Shown: positions 44,912-54,595, counted from the stretch's first letter. The stretch: 64,000 bases of DNA from Thermoanaerobaculum aquaticum (GCF_000687145.1 NZ_JMFG01000005.1:1-64000); one strand, 5' to 3'. Numbers and translations: made by a program. The notes: a model not told the origin generated them from the letters alone.

Positions 44912-45717
44912 AGGGCCAAGAACAGCTTGGTGAGGAAAAAGTCCAGGGCTAACACGGAAATGGCAATGGCCACCACGGTTTCGGTGGTCACCTGTCCCAC
45001 GCCGTTGGCCCCTCCTTCCGCCCGGAAGCCGTTGAAACAGGCAATGAGGCCAATGTCGAAAGCAAAGAAAAAGCTCTTTCCAAAGCCCGAAAAGAAGTCG
45101 CCGTAGTCCAAAAGCCGCAGGGCATGGCGAAAGTAAAAAGCCGGACCAAGCCCCACCTCCCAAACCGAAATGAACATGCCACCGATGATGCCCACCACGT
45201 CGGCCAGCACCGTAAGCAGCGGCAGCCCCACCAGAAGCGCCCACATGCGGGGCACCACCAGCTTGCGGATGGGGTCGGCCCCCAGCGAACGCATGGCTTC
45301 CACCTGCTCGGTGACCGTCATGCTCCCCAGCTCGGCGGCAATGCCTGCTCCCACCCGGCCACCCACCATGAGGGCGGTGAGCACCGGCCCCAGCTCCCGC
45401 ACCAGGGAAATCGCCACCACCTCACCCATGTACAGCTTGGCGCCAAACTCCTCCAGGGCAAAGGTGGATTGCAGGGCCAGCACCATGCCTGTGAAAAGCG
45501 CAATAACTGCGGTCAGAGTAGTCGAATGAACCGCCAGCAGCTCCATTTGCCGGACGATTTCAGCCAGAGGGAAGGGCGGCGTGAACATCCGCACCACCGT
45601 ATCCCGCGCCAGCAAAGTTGCACCCCCCAGATACCGGACCCGCCGCCAGGTGAGGTCGTACAGCCGATCCGGAAGCGCGGCGAAGAGCTGCACCATTGAC
45701 TTCATGCCCCGCATCAT
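44908..45717 (-). CDS. ABC transporter permease, MlaE type
   Basis: Permease of the Mla system, about 269 residues from the ATG at 45717 (ATGs at 45705 and 45696 are also possible). It has the MlaE core: FTGMVLALQSTFALEEFGAK, ELGPVLTALMVGGRVGAGIAA and LGSMTVTEQVEAMRSLGADP, with about five membrane helices. Likely moves phospholipids between the membranes to keep outer-membrane asymmetry. It is the first gene of the operon and divergent from the acidic zinc-ribbon gene. Confidence 0.92.
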   Translation of the reverse strand: MMRGMKSMVQLFAALPDRLYDLTWRRVRYLGGATLLARDTVVRMFTPPFPLAEIVRQMELLAVHSTTLTAVIALFTGMVLALQSTFALEEFGAKLYMGEVVAISLVRELGPVLTALMVGGRVGAGIAAELGSMTVTEQVEAMRSLGADPIRKLVVPRMWALLVGLPLLTVLADVVGIIGGMFISVWEVGLGPAFYFRHALRLLDYGDFFSGFGKSFFFAFDIGLIACFNGFRAEGGANGVGQVTTETVVAIAISVLALDFFLTKLFLAL

Positions 45718-45767
45718 AAGGTTCGGGGTTACGGCCTGCAACCGCTTTTGACCGGCGCAATTGAGCC

Positions 45768-45773
45768 TATACT
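45768..45773 (+). promoter_or_regulatory. -10 box placed for a leaderless transcript
   Basis: TATACT ends only 5 nt before the ATG at 45779. The best upstream hexamer (TTTTGA at 45746) leaves a 16-bp spacer. If used, transcription would start at or next to the start codon. Confidence 0.4.
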
Positions 45774-45778
45774 AAGGC

Positions 45779-45967
45779 ATGGCCATTCCTGAGTACCTCA
45801 TTTGTTTGGAGTGTGAAACCCCCGTTTACGACTTCGAGTGGGCCAGCGGCAGGGTGGTGGAAGCGCTTTGCCCCCAGTGCGGCAACGATGACCCTGCTGC
45901 TTTTGCCACCGAGGAGGAGTTTGAGGAGTTGTCGGGGGCAGGTGAGGAAGAGGAAGAAGAGGAATAG
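45779..45967 (+). CDS. Small zinc-ribbon protein with acidic tail (paralogue 1)
   Basis: A 62-residue protein, family not recognised. LICLECETPVYDFEW at the N-terminus and LCPQCGNDDPAAFA at about residues 30-43 give two CxxC pairs (Cys9-Cys12, Cys31-Cys34), and the tail is poly-Glu. It is clearly paralogous to the protein at 47849: both share ICLECE, V-DF-W, CGN-DP-AFA and F-EEL. Possibly an rRNA- or protein-binding factor; function unknown. Only a weak ribosome-binding site (TAAGG) precedes the ATG, and the -10 box is 5 nt away. Confidence 0.75.
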   Translation: MAIPEYLICLECETPVYDFEWASGRVVEALCPQCGNDDPAAFATEEEFEELSGAGEEEEEEE

Positions 45968-46000
45968 GGCGAGCATATAATGGCCCCCGGGGGTTGAAGC

Positions 46001-47809
46001 ATGGTTCAAGTTCTTACCGGGCCTCGTTTGGTCCGTGCCGTAAGGGCCGGATCCCTGGCGGTTGTCAAGCAGCAGGAGGCCATTAACCGCATCAACGTGT
46101 TTCCGGTTCCCGACGCCGATACCGGCACGAACTTGGCTTCCACGCTGCGGGTTGCTGCGGTGGCGGTGAGGTTGCCGCCTTTTCCGGTGGGCCTGGCGGC
46201 CCGGAAGGTGGCGGATGCAGCCCTGGAGGGCGCTCGGGGCAACTCCGGGGCGATCATGGCCCAGTTCTTCCACGGGCTGGCGGAAGCCCTGCAAAACCAG
46301 GTTCGCTGCACCTCGCTGGAGTTTGCACAAGCGGTGCGTCGGGCGGTGGAAGCGGCCCAACAGGCCATGGCGCACCCGGTGGAAGGCACCATCCTTTCGG
46401 TGCTCAAGGCCTGGGCCGAAGAGGTGGATGCCGGTGTCCGCGATGGGGTAAGGGATTTTGGGGAGCTTTTGGCTCGCTCCCTAACCCGCGCCCGGCAAGC
46501 GCTGGCCCGCACCCAGGAGCAGCTGGAGGTTTTGAGGAAGAACAAGGTGGTGGACGCCGGGGCTCAGGGTTTTGTGTGCTTTTTGGAGGGGGTGGTGAGC
46601 TTTTTCCGCGACCGCCGGGCTGCCGACTTACGGCAGGTGGGGTTGTCCGAAAGCGCCGCCACGCCCTTTGCGGCGGCCCACGCGGAAATGGAAACCGCCT
46701 TCCGTTTCTGCTCGGAAGCTTTGCTTTCCGGGGAGCGCCTGGACCGGAAGGCCGTGGCACGCCTGATTGAGCCCTTGGGGGATTCGCTGGTGGTGGCGGG
46801 GGGTGGCTCCCGCTTGCGGGTCCACCTCCACACCAACGAGCCCCAGCGCCTCTTTGCGCTTCTCGGCACCGTGGGTACCGTGGAGAAAACCAAGATCGAG
46901 GACATGATCCTCCAGCAGTTGGTCCACCGCTCGCCGTACCGGGTGGGGTTGGTGACCGACTCTTCCTGCGATTTGCCGGAGTCCACGCTGGCCAGTACCC
47001 ACGTGGTGCGGGTGCCGCTTCACATCCTTTTTGGCGACCAGAGCTTTGCCGACGGTGTGGAGATCACCCCGGCGCAGTTCTACCAGCGCCTGGCCGCTTC
47101 GCCCATCCCCCCGAAGACCTCCCAACCGGCGGTAGGGGAGTACCGGAAGGTTTTCCAGCGCCTTTTGGAGCGGCACGAAGGCGTGGTGTGCGTGACGCTT
47201 TCATCGGGTCTTTCCGGCACCTACCAGGCGGCCCTGGCTGCCGCCAAGGAGGTGGACCCCCAGCGCATCCGGGTGGTGGACAGCAAGGGGCTTTCGGTGA
47301 CCTTGGGTTTGGTCATGGAGGAGGTGGTGGCCAAGGCGGCCGCTGGGGGTTCCCTGGAAGAAGTGGCGCAAGCTGCTGAACAGGCGGCCGCTCAAACGAA
47401 GCTTTTTGCCGCCATTCCCTCGCTGGACACCGCCGCCAAAAGCGGGAGGGTTTCCCCGGGCCTGGCCCGCCTTTCCAAGCTGTTGTTCCTGCGCCCCATC
47501 TTGACTTTGGATGAGGCCGGCAAGGCCACCAAGGCAGGGGTGCGCTTGGGCTTTGCCTCTTGCTTGCGGGGGTTGGTGAGCAAGGCAAGGGCCTTTGCCG
47601 GAGATTCGCCGGTAAAGCTCATGGTGGCCCACGCCAACGCCATTGGCGCGGCCCAGTACGTGGCCGAGCGGTTGTGTTCGGCCTTTGGGGTGGACGACAT
47701 CCCGGTGGTGAACCTCTCGCCGGTGCTGGCGGCCCACACCGGCCCGGGGAGCGTGGGCATTGCGGTGCGTCGGTTGAAGCCCCTTGCAGGGAAAAAGGAG
47801 GGAGATTAA
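46001..47809 (+). CDS. DAK2-DegV fusion, probable fatty acid kinase (FakA-FakB type)
   Basis: A 602-residue fusion. Residues 1-200 are a DAK2/FakA kinase domain (NVFPVPDADTGTN at about 32-44; EGARGNSGAIMAQF), residues 220-300 match the FakA middle domain (LGDSLVVAGG and VHLHTNEP), and residues 310-600 are a DegV/FakB fatty-acid-binding domain (VGLVTDSSCDLPE, KTSQPAVGEY, TLSSGLSGTYQAA). In Firmicutes FakA and FakB are separate and phosphorylate exogenous fatty acids. Here PlsY, which uses acyl-phosphate, is encoded two genes downstream, which supports an acyl-phosphate supply role. Activity is inferred. Confidence 0.85.
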   Translation: MVQVLTGPRLVRAVRAGSLAVVKQQEAINRINVFPVPDADTGTNLASTLRVAAVAVRLPPFPVGLAARKVADAALEGARGNSGAIMAQFFHGLAEALQNQVRCTSLEFAQAVRRAVEAAQQAMAHPVEGTILSVLKAWAEEVDAGVRDGVRDFGELLARSLTRARQALARTQEQLEVLRKNKVVDAGAQGFVCFLEGVVSFFRDRRAADLRQVGLSESAATPFAAAHAEMETAFRFCSEALLSGERLDRKAVARLIEPLGDSLVVAGGGSRLRVHLHTNEPQRLFALLGTVGTVEKTKIEDMILQQLVHRSPYRVGLVTDSSCDLPESTLASTHVVRVPLHILFGDQSFADGVEITPAQFYQRLAASPIPPKTSQPAVGEYRKVFQRLLERHEGVVCVTLSSGLSGTYQAALAAAKEVDPQRIRVVDSKGLSVTLGLVMEEVVAKAAAGGSLEEVAQAAEQAAAQTKLFAAIPSLDTAAKSGRVSPGLARLSKLLFLRPILTLDEAGKATKAGVRLGFASCLRGLVSKARAFAGDSPVKLMVAHANAIGAAQYVAERLCSAFGVDDIPVVNLSPVLAAHTGPGSVGIAVRRLKPLAGKKEGD

Positions 47810-47848
47810 ATTTCGCGCAAACCCGGTTTCCCCGGGGTGGAGGAATGC

Positions 47849-48097
47849 ATGCCGAGACCGGATTACATCATTTGCCTGGAATGCGAATCGGAAGTGGAGG
47901 ACTTCACCTGGCGGGACGGCGAAATCCGCCGGGCCACCTGCGAGGTGTGCGGCAACTCTGATCCCGACGCCTTTGCTTTGCCCGAGGACTTCGAGGAGCT
48001 TGACGAAGAGGAAGAAGAGGAGGATTGGGAGGACGAGGAGGAGGACGAGGATTACCTCGACGAAGAGGATGAGGACTTCGAGGAAGAGGAAGAGTGA
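47849..48097 (+). CDS. Small zinc-ribbon protein with long acidic tail (paralogue 2)
   Basis: An 82-residue protein from the ATG at 47849. The N-terminal half (IICLECESEVEDFTW, ATCEVCGNSDPDAFA) repeats the pattern of the protein at 45779 with two CxxC pairs, and the last 35 residues are almost all Glu and Asp. Family and function unknown. Its stop overlaps the plsY start by 4 bases (GTGA), so it is coupled to phospholipid synthesis. Confidence 0.8.
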   Translation: MPRPDYIICLECESEVEDFTWRDGEIRRATCEVCGNSDPDAFALPEDFEELDEEEEEEDWEDEEEDEDYLDEEDEDFEEEEE

Positions 48098-48702
48098 TTG
48101 CTTTTTCCCTTCTCGTTGCGTACCTCCTGGGCTCCATCCCCACAGCCGTTTGGGTAAGCAAGCTTTTCTTTGGCGTTGACGTTCGCGCCTTGGGGTCGGG
48201 AAACGCCGGAGCCACCAACGTGGCCCGCACCCTAGGGTGGGAGGCAGCGCTGCCGGTGGTGTTGGTGGATGTGGGCAAGGGCGCCTTGGCGGCGGCCCTG
48301 CCCAAGCTTTTTTGGCAGGGGTTTCCGGTCTGGTTGCCGTTGGCCTGCGCGGTGGCGGCGGTGGTGGGGCACACCTTCCCGGTTTTTGCCGGCTTTCGGG
48401 GTGGCAAGGGTGTGGCCACCGCCGGTGGCGGCCTTTTGGTATTGGCTCCGGCCTTGGTGGGTCTTGCGGCTCTTGTTTGGCTGGCGGTGGTGGTGCTCAC
48501 GCGCATCGTGTCGTTGGCTTCGCTGCTGGCAGCGCTAACGCTGGTGGTGGGTGCTTTTGCTTGGCCGGCCTTGGCGCCCTGGGGCATGAAGCCGCTAGCT
48601 TTATTGCTGTGCCTTTTTGTGTTTTGGACCCACCGGCAAAACATCCGTCGTTTGCTTTCGGGGCAGGAACCCCGTTTTACCTTTGGCAAACCCAAGCCAT
48701 AA
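48094..48702 (+). CDS. plsY: Acyl-phosphate:glycerol-3-phosphate acyltransferase
   Basis: First acylation step of phospholipid synthesis, using acyl-phosphate, in the inner membrane. The 202-residue product has five membrane helices and the three PlsY motifs: LLGSIPTAVWVSKL (residues about 11-24), LGSGNAGATNVARTLG (about 33-48), and the Gly-rich GFRGGKGVATAGG, followed by THRQNIRRLL. GTG start overlapping the preceding gene. Confidence 0.95.
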   Translation: MIAFSLLVAYLLGSIPTAVWVSKLFFGVDVRALGSGNAGATNVARTLGWEAALPVVLVDVGKGALAAALPKLFWQGFPVWLPLACAVAAVVGHTFPVFAGFRGGKGVATAGGGLLVLAPALVGLAALVWLAVVVLTRIVSLASLLAALTLVVGAFAWPALAPWGMKPLALLLCLFVFWTHRQNIRRLLSGQEPRFTFGKPKP

Positions 48703-48707
48703 AAAAA

Positions 48708-48728
48708 CTGGCGGGTTGTGCCCGCCAG
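48708..48728. other. Hairpin after plsY, A-tract on the left side
   Basis: CTGGCGGG and CCCGCCAG form a perfect 8-bp stem with a 5-nt loop. Seven A residues precede it on the + strand, so it has the form of a Rho-independent terminator only for minus-strand transcription; on the + strand the following bases are purine rich. No minus-strand gene ends here. Confidence 0.6.
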
Positions 48729-48748
48729 GAAAAGAAGGAGGAGGTTGG

Positions 48749-50047
48749 ATGCGTGCGGCGAGGTCGTGGCCGTTGCCCCTGGCCGCACTTTTTTGGCTAG
48801 CAAAATGCGTGCCAACCGACCGTGGAGCTAGCGGTCGATTAGAAGGGTAAATCCCCCAGGCATCAGAGACGCTCGGCTCTTGAACTTTTGCTCCCACTGT
48901 AACCCTTTGTTTTGGGACACCGTGTCCCCCGGCGAGGACAGCTCCTCGGGAAACGCTGGAAGGACCGCGCGGCGGGGGGCAGCTGGAGGGGCCGTCTCCG
49001 TCGTCGGGACCCGCGGGTGGGTTTGCGCAGCGGCAGGCTCGCTGTGAGGCCTTTTCAGTCAATTTTGCCGAGGTACTTGACAGCGAGGCCCGAGGTAAAA
49101 ACTGGGCCGCTATAACGGCTGCGGCCTGGACCATCCGCAATCGTGCGTTGGGCAGGGTTTTCGGGGTGTGGACGTCTTCAGGCGATTGGGCAGGGATCAG
49201 CCGCGACAGCTACCCCGGTGGGTGGTATTCCCACTCCACCTGCTCGGCACTCCCCTGCGGCGATTACCACCCGCAGTTTTGTGACCTTTCACGCTGGTAC
49301 TGCTGCGCGATCCATGGCGGAAAGCTTTCGGTGGGAGCTCTTCAATGGCAGTTCAACGACACCCACGTGCCCTGGTACGATCTGCAACAAACGGCCATTC
49401 ATTATGCTGCGTTTTACGTGATGAACGGGCTGGCTCCGGACATGAGCCAGCCGGGGCCGGGTAACCCCGGGTGGGTGCCGCCTGGGGTTTCAGGGTGCTT
49501 CGTGGGTTGCCCCCAGCCTTTGCCGGGCCCAAACCAGCGGCGGCTCGCGTGGTGCCTCTACGGGTCCAACTCCTTTGACACCAACCCAAATGGAGCCATG
49601 GAGTTCCGCAGCAGCTACTATCCGGCGCAAAACGCGGCTGACTGCAAGCAGCCCAAAGGAACGGTGTGTCCCGGGGGGCAAAATTACTTCTGGAATCGCC
49701 TTAACCACCAGCCGGTGGGCAAGAACGATCCGTTCTGGGACTACAGCAAGGTTACGGGATGCGCGGCTGACCCCGACACCCCGTGGGATACCGTGGACGT
49801 TGAGATTTGGGTGGAGGATCCCCCCAACAGCAGGAGTTGGAATTTCCTGGGCCGCGTGGGTGCATCGGAGGACTATGGCGGCACTTGCCAGATAAACGGG
49901 AAAAACTATGGACGTTACCGGAAGTTCAAGTTGAGCCTGCCCAGTAAGTACCGCATCGGTTCCTGGAGTTTTCGCTTCCGGGTGTGGGATACTTGGCCTA
50001 GCAAGAATAGCCCGGAGGGTTTCTACGAGTGGGTGGCGTTGCGCTAG
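48749..50047 (+). pseudogene. SleB-like cell-wall hydrolase, apparently disrupted at the 5' end
   Basis: ATG at 48749 behind a strong AAGGAGGAGG starts a signal-peptide-like stretch (RSWPLPLAALFWLAKC) that is stopped by TAA at 48848 and TGA at 48881, both in the frame that then stays open from 48884 to 50047. Within it, EVLDSEARGKNW, AAAWTIRNRAL and AIHYAAFYVMNGLAPD match the SleB/cell-wall-hydrolase pattern (EARGE, VxNR, and the C-terminal Ala-rich helix). Many cysteines suggest an exported protein. No ATG, GTG or TTG occurs in frame between 48884 and the TTG at 49148, which would cut off the catalytic Glu. Either a recent pseudogene, an unusual start codon, or sequence errors. Confidence 0.5.
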
Positions 50048-51024
50048 GTTGGATGGTTGGTTTAGCGGTGGCGTTGCCGCGGGGTGCAACGCCCTGTACC
50101 TGGTTTTTGGAGGGGGATGACTTATTCGGTCCGGTTCAGGAGGTGGTTCTCACCCGAACCGAGGGGAACGAGACGCGCACCATCCTGCTCCGCTACGACC
50201 GGGAAGGGTTTCCCGTGGCACGCTTGGCCAAGCCGCCCCACTGGGGCCCTTTTGGTCCTGAAAAGTTCGTGTTCGGTTTCTCCTCGGATTTACTCCCGGC
50301 GGACTTTCGGGTTTTGAAGGTGGAGCGGAGTGGCGCTTCCACGTGGGTTTTGCGAGGAGCGGAAATGCCGCCGGAGTACCAGGTGCCATTTTCCCCACCG
50401 GGCGGTCCACGCCGGCCACCTTCCGGCCCGCATCTTGGCGGGTTTTTGCCGGGCGAGGCTCTTCCCCCGGGGTCCAAGGTGGTGGAACCCGGGGAAGGGC
50501 CCCCTATGGAAGAGCGGCGAGTGGTCCTGGAGTGGGACGCGAAAGCTCGCCGTTTGACCATGGCTCGCTATGAGTTTTCGCTTTTGCACACGTACGAGTT
50601 TTTCTTTGATGCCGACTGCCGGCTTTCCCTTATCCGGCACCTGGATGACCACGGGGAGCTCAAACGGGTTTTTTGGCGGTTTTACGAGGGGGGGTGTTTG
50701 GTCCGCGAGTACGTCTGGGACGTTAGGCCGGATGTGAGGAATGAGGCCCTGCAAACGTGGTGGGGGGCCTGGCTTGCCCGCAGCTGGGTTTACCTGCCTG
50801 GCGGGTTTACCACGTTCGAAATCAACACGGACCCGCAAAGGCCCGGAGTTGACCGGTTGGTCTCCATTGATGAGCTGGCTTTCGACCATTACGGCAACTG
50901 GACCCACCGCCGGGTGCGGAGCCGGGAGTGGGCAGTGTTTTGCCCGGTGGGTCCCCCGCCGTGCGATGGGGAGGTGGTGGAGACCCGTGTCATTACCTAT
51001 TACCCGGAGGATGCTCGCCAATAG
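50029..51024 (+). CDS. Hypothetical exported protein
   Basis: A 331-residue protein I do not recognise. The GTG at 50029 has GGAGGG upstream and gives a weak hydrophobic start (GVALGWMVGLAVALP); the ATG at 50053 is an alternative. The middle is Pro/Gly rich (SPPGGPRRPPSGPHLGG), then beta-rich sequence with many Tyr and Trp (YEFFFDADCRLSLIRHLDD; EINTDPQRPGVDRLV). The pattern of short repeats with Asp-Tyr-Gly-Asn resembles RHS/YD-like cell-surface proteins only loosely. It overlaps the damaged hydrolase gene by 19 nt, so the two were probably acquired or expressed together. Confidence 0.6.
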   Translation: MGGVALGWMVGLAVALPRGATPCTWFLEGDDLFGPVQEVVLTRTEGNETRTILLRYDREGFPVARLAKPPHWGPFGPEKFVFGFSSDLLPADFRVLKVERSGASTWVLRGAEMPPEYQVPFSPPGGPRRPPSGPHLGGFLPGEALPPGSKVVEPGEGPPMEERRVVLEWDAKARRLTMARYEFSLLHTYEFFFDADCRLSLIRHLDDHGELKRVFWRFYEGGCLVREYVWDVRPDVRNEALQTWWGAWLARSWVYLPGGFTTFEINTDPQRPGVDRLVSIDELAFDHYGNWTHRRVRSREWAVFCPVGPPPCDGEVVETRVITYYPEDARQ

Positions 51025-51258
51025 CGTTTCGATGGTTTCCGGTAGGGCGTAGCAGCCGCAGTGTCTTCCTGCGCAGGGTTTTGGAGAACAGCAGCCGCAG
51101 TTCACGGCTTCCCGGGGTAGGATTGGGGGAGTCGTCGGTTTTTTCCGGACAATTGGGAGGGCACCCCACGGGACGGCGGGCGGACTTGCGCAGGGGCGGG
51201 GGGTATGCTAAAAAAGCACCCGGCTTGTGAACGACGCTGGATGAGGGAGAGGACAGAC
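51025..51258. other. Intergenic region before acpP
   Basis: 234 bp without a convincing gene. The 11-mer GCAGCCGCAGT occurs twice (near 51053 and 51091). TATGCT at 51204-51209 followed by an A-run is the only -10-like element near acpP; no good -35 lies upstream. Confidence 0.5.
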
Positions 51259-51497
51259 ATGAACATTGAACAAAAGGTCAAGGACATCATCGTGCAGCAG
51301 TTGGGTGTGGATCCGGAGAAGGTGAAGCCGGAAGCGACCTTTACCGACGATTTGGGTGCCGATTCTCTGGATACCGTCGAGCTCATCATGGCCTTTGAGG
51401 AAGAGTTTGGGGTGGAAATCCCCGACGAAGCCGCCGAGAAGATCCGCACGGTGGGCGACGCCATCGCGTACCTCAAGGAGCACGTCAAGGAGTCTTG

Positions 51498-51498
<1 letters not shown>
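51259..51498 (+). CDS. acpP: Acyl carrier protein
   Basis: Carries acyl chains in fatty acid synthesis. The 79-residue acidic product (ATG at 51259) has the phosphopantetheine-attachment Ser36 in [15 protein letters not shown] and the typical helix [17 protein letters not shown]. Upstream in-frame codons lack a good ribosome-binding site. It overlaps fabF by 1 base. Confidence 0.97.
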
Positions 51499-52739
<1,241 letters not shown>

Positions 52740-52759
52740 GGCCGTACCCTCGGCCTGCG

Positions 52760-52788
52760 TTGCGGTGCAGCGCTATTCGTACTAGAAT
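52760..52788 (+). promoter_or_regulatory. Sigma-70-type promoter of etfBA
   Basis: TTGCGG (52760-52765) and TAGAAT (52783-52788) are 17 bp apart in the 85-bp gap between fabF and etfB. The etfB start is 36 nt downstream of the -10 box. Confidence 0.55.
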
Positions 52789-52824
52789 TCACAAGGGCGC
52801 GGCAGCGCCACGAAAGGGGGGGCT

Positions 52825-53613
52825 ATGAGGATTGCCGTGCTGGTTACCTACGTCCCCGACACCGCCTCCACCATCAAGGTGGGTCCGTCGGGAAAGAGCA
52901 TTGACGAGACGGGGATCAAGTGGATCATCTCGCCTTACGACGAGTTTGCGGTGGAGGAGGCCATCAAGCTCAAGGAAGCCAAAGGGGCTGAGGTCACCTA
53001 CATCACCTACGGACCGGAGAGGGACCAGCAGGTGTTGCGGGAATGCTTTGCCCGCGGCGGCGACAAGGGCGTGCACGTGGTGGGCACCGGCGCGGCCTTT
53101 GGCGACGCCTTTGCCATTGCCCAAATTCTCGCGGCGGCGGTGAAAAAGGCCGGGCCTTTTGATTTGATCTTCGCCGGGGTTAAAGGCGTGGGCAGCGACC
53201 AGGGCCTGGTGGGGGCCATGGTGGCGGAGCTTTTGGACATCCCCCACGTGGGTTCGGTTACCAAGATCGAGTACGGGGAGAAAAGCCTCACGGCCTGGCG
53301 GGAAATTGAAGGCGGCCAGGAGGTGGTGGAGGTTTCGCTGCCGTGCTTGATCACCGCCCAAAAGGGCCTCAACGAGCCCCGTTACCCCTCGCTCAAGGGC
53401 ATCATGGCGGCCAAGAAGATGCCGGTGGAAAGCGTGAAGGTGGCGGACCTGGGTGTGGATGAGGCAAGCGTGGGCGGGGCCACCTGCCGTTGGGTGGCGC
53501 TTTCGCTGCCACCGGCCAAGTCTTCCGGCAAGATCATCAACGGCGAACAGGACCCGCAAGCGGCGGCCCGGGAGCTGGCGCGGCTTTTGCGGGAAGAAGC
53601 CAAGGTCATTTGA
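52825..53613 (+). CDS. etfB: Electron transfer flavoprotein, beta subunit
   Basis: With EtfA it accepts electrons from acyl-CoA and related dehydrogenases. The 262-residue product starts MRIAVLVTYVPDT and carries ISPYDEFAVEEAIKLKEA and the conserved TAQKGLNEPRYPSLKGIMAAKK (split at about residues 173-194). Strong AAAGGGGGGG ribosome-binding site. etfA follows after 10 nt. Confidence 0.95.
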   Translation: MRIAVLVTYVPDTASTIKVGPSGKSIDETGIKWIISPYDEFAVEEAIKLKEAKGAEVTYITYGPERDQQVLRECFARGGDKGVHVVGTGAAFGDAFAIAQILAAAVKKAGPFDLIFAGVKGVGSDQGLVGAMVAELLDIPHVGSVTKIEYGEKSLTAWREIEGGQEVVEVSLPCLITAQKGLNEPRYPSLKGIMAAKKMPVESVKVADLGVDEASVGGATCRWVALSLPPAKSSGKIINGEQDPQAAARELARLLREEAKVI

Positions 53614-53623
53614 GGAGGCTGCC

Positions 53624-54595
53624 ATGGCGGGAATCCTCGTATTCGTGGAGCAGCGCGACGGTCAAATTCGCAAGGCCTCCCTGGAGGCTCTATCCGAGGC
53701 TAAGAGGCTAGCGCAAGCCAAGGGAATGCCGGTGTCGGCGGTGCTTTTGGGTTCCGGCGTGAGCCAGCTGGCGGCCGGCCTGGGGGAATGGGGCGCGGAA
53801 AAGGTGTTTGTGGCGGACCAGCCGGAGCTTGCCCAGTACTCCCCCCAGGCCTACGCCCAAGCCGTGGCGCAGGCCGTGGCGCAGGCCCAGCCGCAAGCGG
53901 TGTTTTTAGGGGCTACGGCCCTGGGGCGCGACCTTTCGGGGAGGCTGGCGGCCAAGCTCAAGGTGGGGTGCTTGCCGGATGTAACGGCGCTCAAGTGGGA
54001 CGGCGATACCCTGCAGGCGGTGCGGCCGGTGTACTCCGGAAAGGCTCTGGCCACCGTGGATGGCGGCCACGCCGTGCCGGTGGTGGTGACCACGCGGCCC
54101 AACGTGTTTGCCGCCCAAAAGTCGCCAACGACTGCTGAGGTGGTTTCCCTGCCGGCGGTGGCGGTGAGCGGTGGCTACCGGGTGAAGGAAGTGGTGACCT
54201 CCCAGGGGGGCGAGCTGGACGTGGCGGAAGCCGACATCATCGTTTCCGGCGGCCGGGGTTTGCGTGGGCCTGAGAACTTCGCGCTCATCCGCGAGCTGGC
54301 CAAAGTGCTGGGAGCGGCGGTGGGTGCCTCCCGGGCGGCGGTGGACGCCGGCTGGATTGACCACGCCCACCAGGTGGGGCAAACCGGCAAGGTGGTGTCA
54401 CCTACGCTGTACATTGCCTGCGGCATTTCCGGGGCCATTCAGCACCTGGCGGGGATGTCCTCCTCCAAGGTCATCGTGGCCATCAACAAGGACCCCGAGG
54501 CACCGATCTTCAAGGTGGCGGACTACGGGGTGGTGGGCGATTTGTTCCAGGTGATCCCGGCTTTAACGGAGGAAATCCGCAAGCTGAAGGCGTAA
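53624..54595 (+). CDS. etfA: Electron transfer flavoprotein, alpha subunit
   Basis: Binds FAD in the C-terminal domain. The ATG at 53624 behind GAGGAGG gives 323 residues. The FAD signature is seen in SGGRGLRGPENFALI, GASRAAVDAGWIDHAHQVGQTG, PTLYIACGISGAIQHLAGM, and NKDPEAPIFKVADYGVVGD. A longer in-frame extension from within etfB is not real. No ferredoxin-like or bifurcating extra domain is present. Confidence 0.96.
   Translation: MAGILVFVEQRDGQIRKASLEALSEAKRLAQAKGMPVSAVLLGSGVSQLAAGLGEWGAEKVFVADQPELAQYSPQAYAQAVAQAVAQAQPQAVFLGATALGRDLSGRLAAKLKVGCLPDVTALKWDGDTLQAVRPVYSGKALATVDGGHAVPVVVTTRPNVFAAQKSPTTAEVVSLPAVAVSGGYRVKEVVTSQGGELDVAEADIIVSGGRGLRGPENFALIRELAKVLGAAVGASRAAVDAGWIDHAHQVGQTGKVVSPTLYIACGISGAIQHLAGMSSSKVIVAINKDPEAPIFKVADYGVVGDLFQVIPALTEEIRKLKA

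Noticed and set aside
49077-49116. TTGACA at 49077 and TATAAC at 49111 as a promoter.
   Set aside because: The spacer is 28 bp, and both lie inside the open frame of the SleB-like domain.
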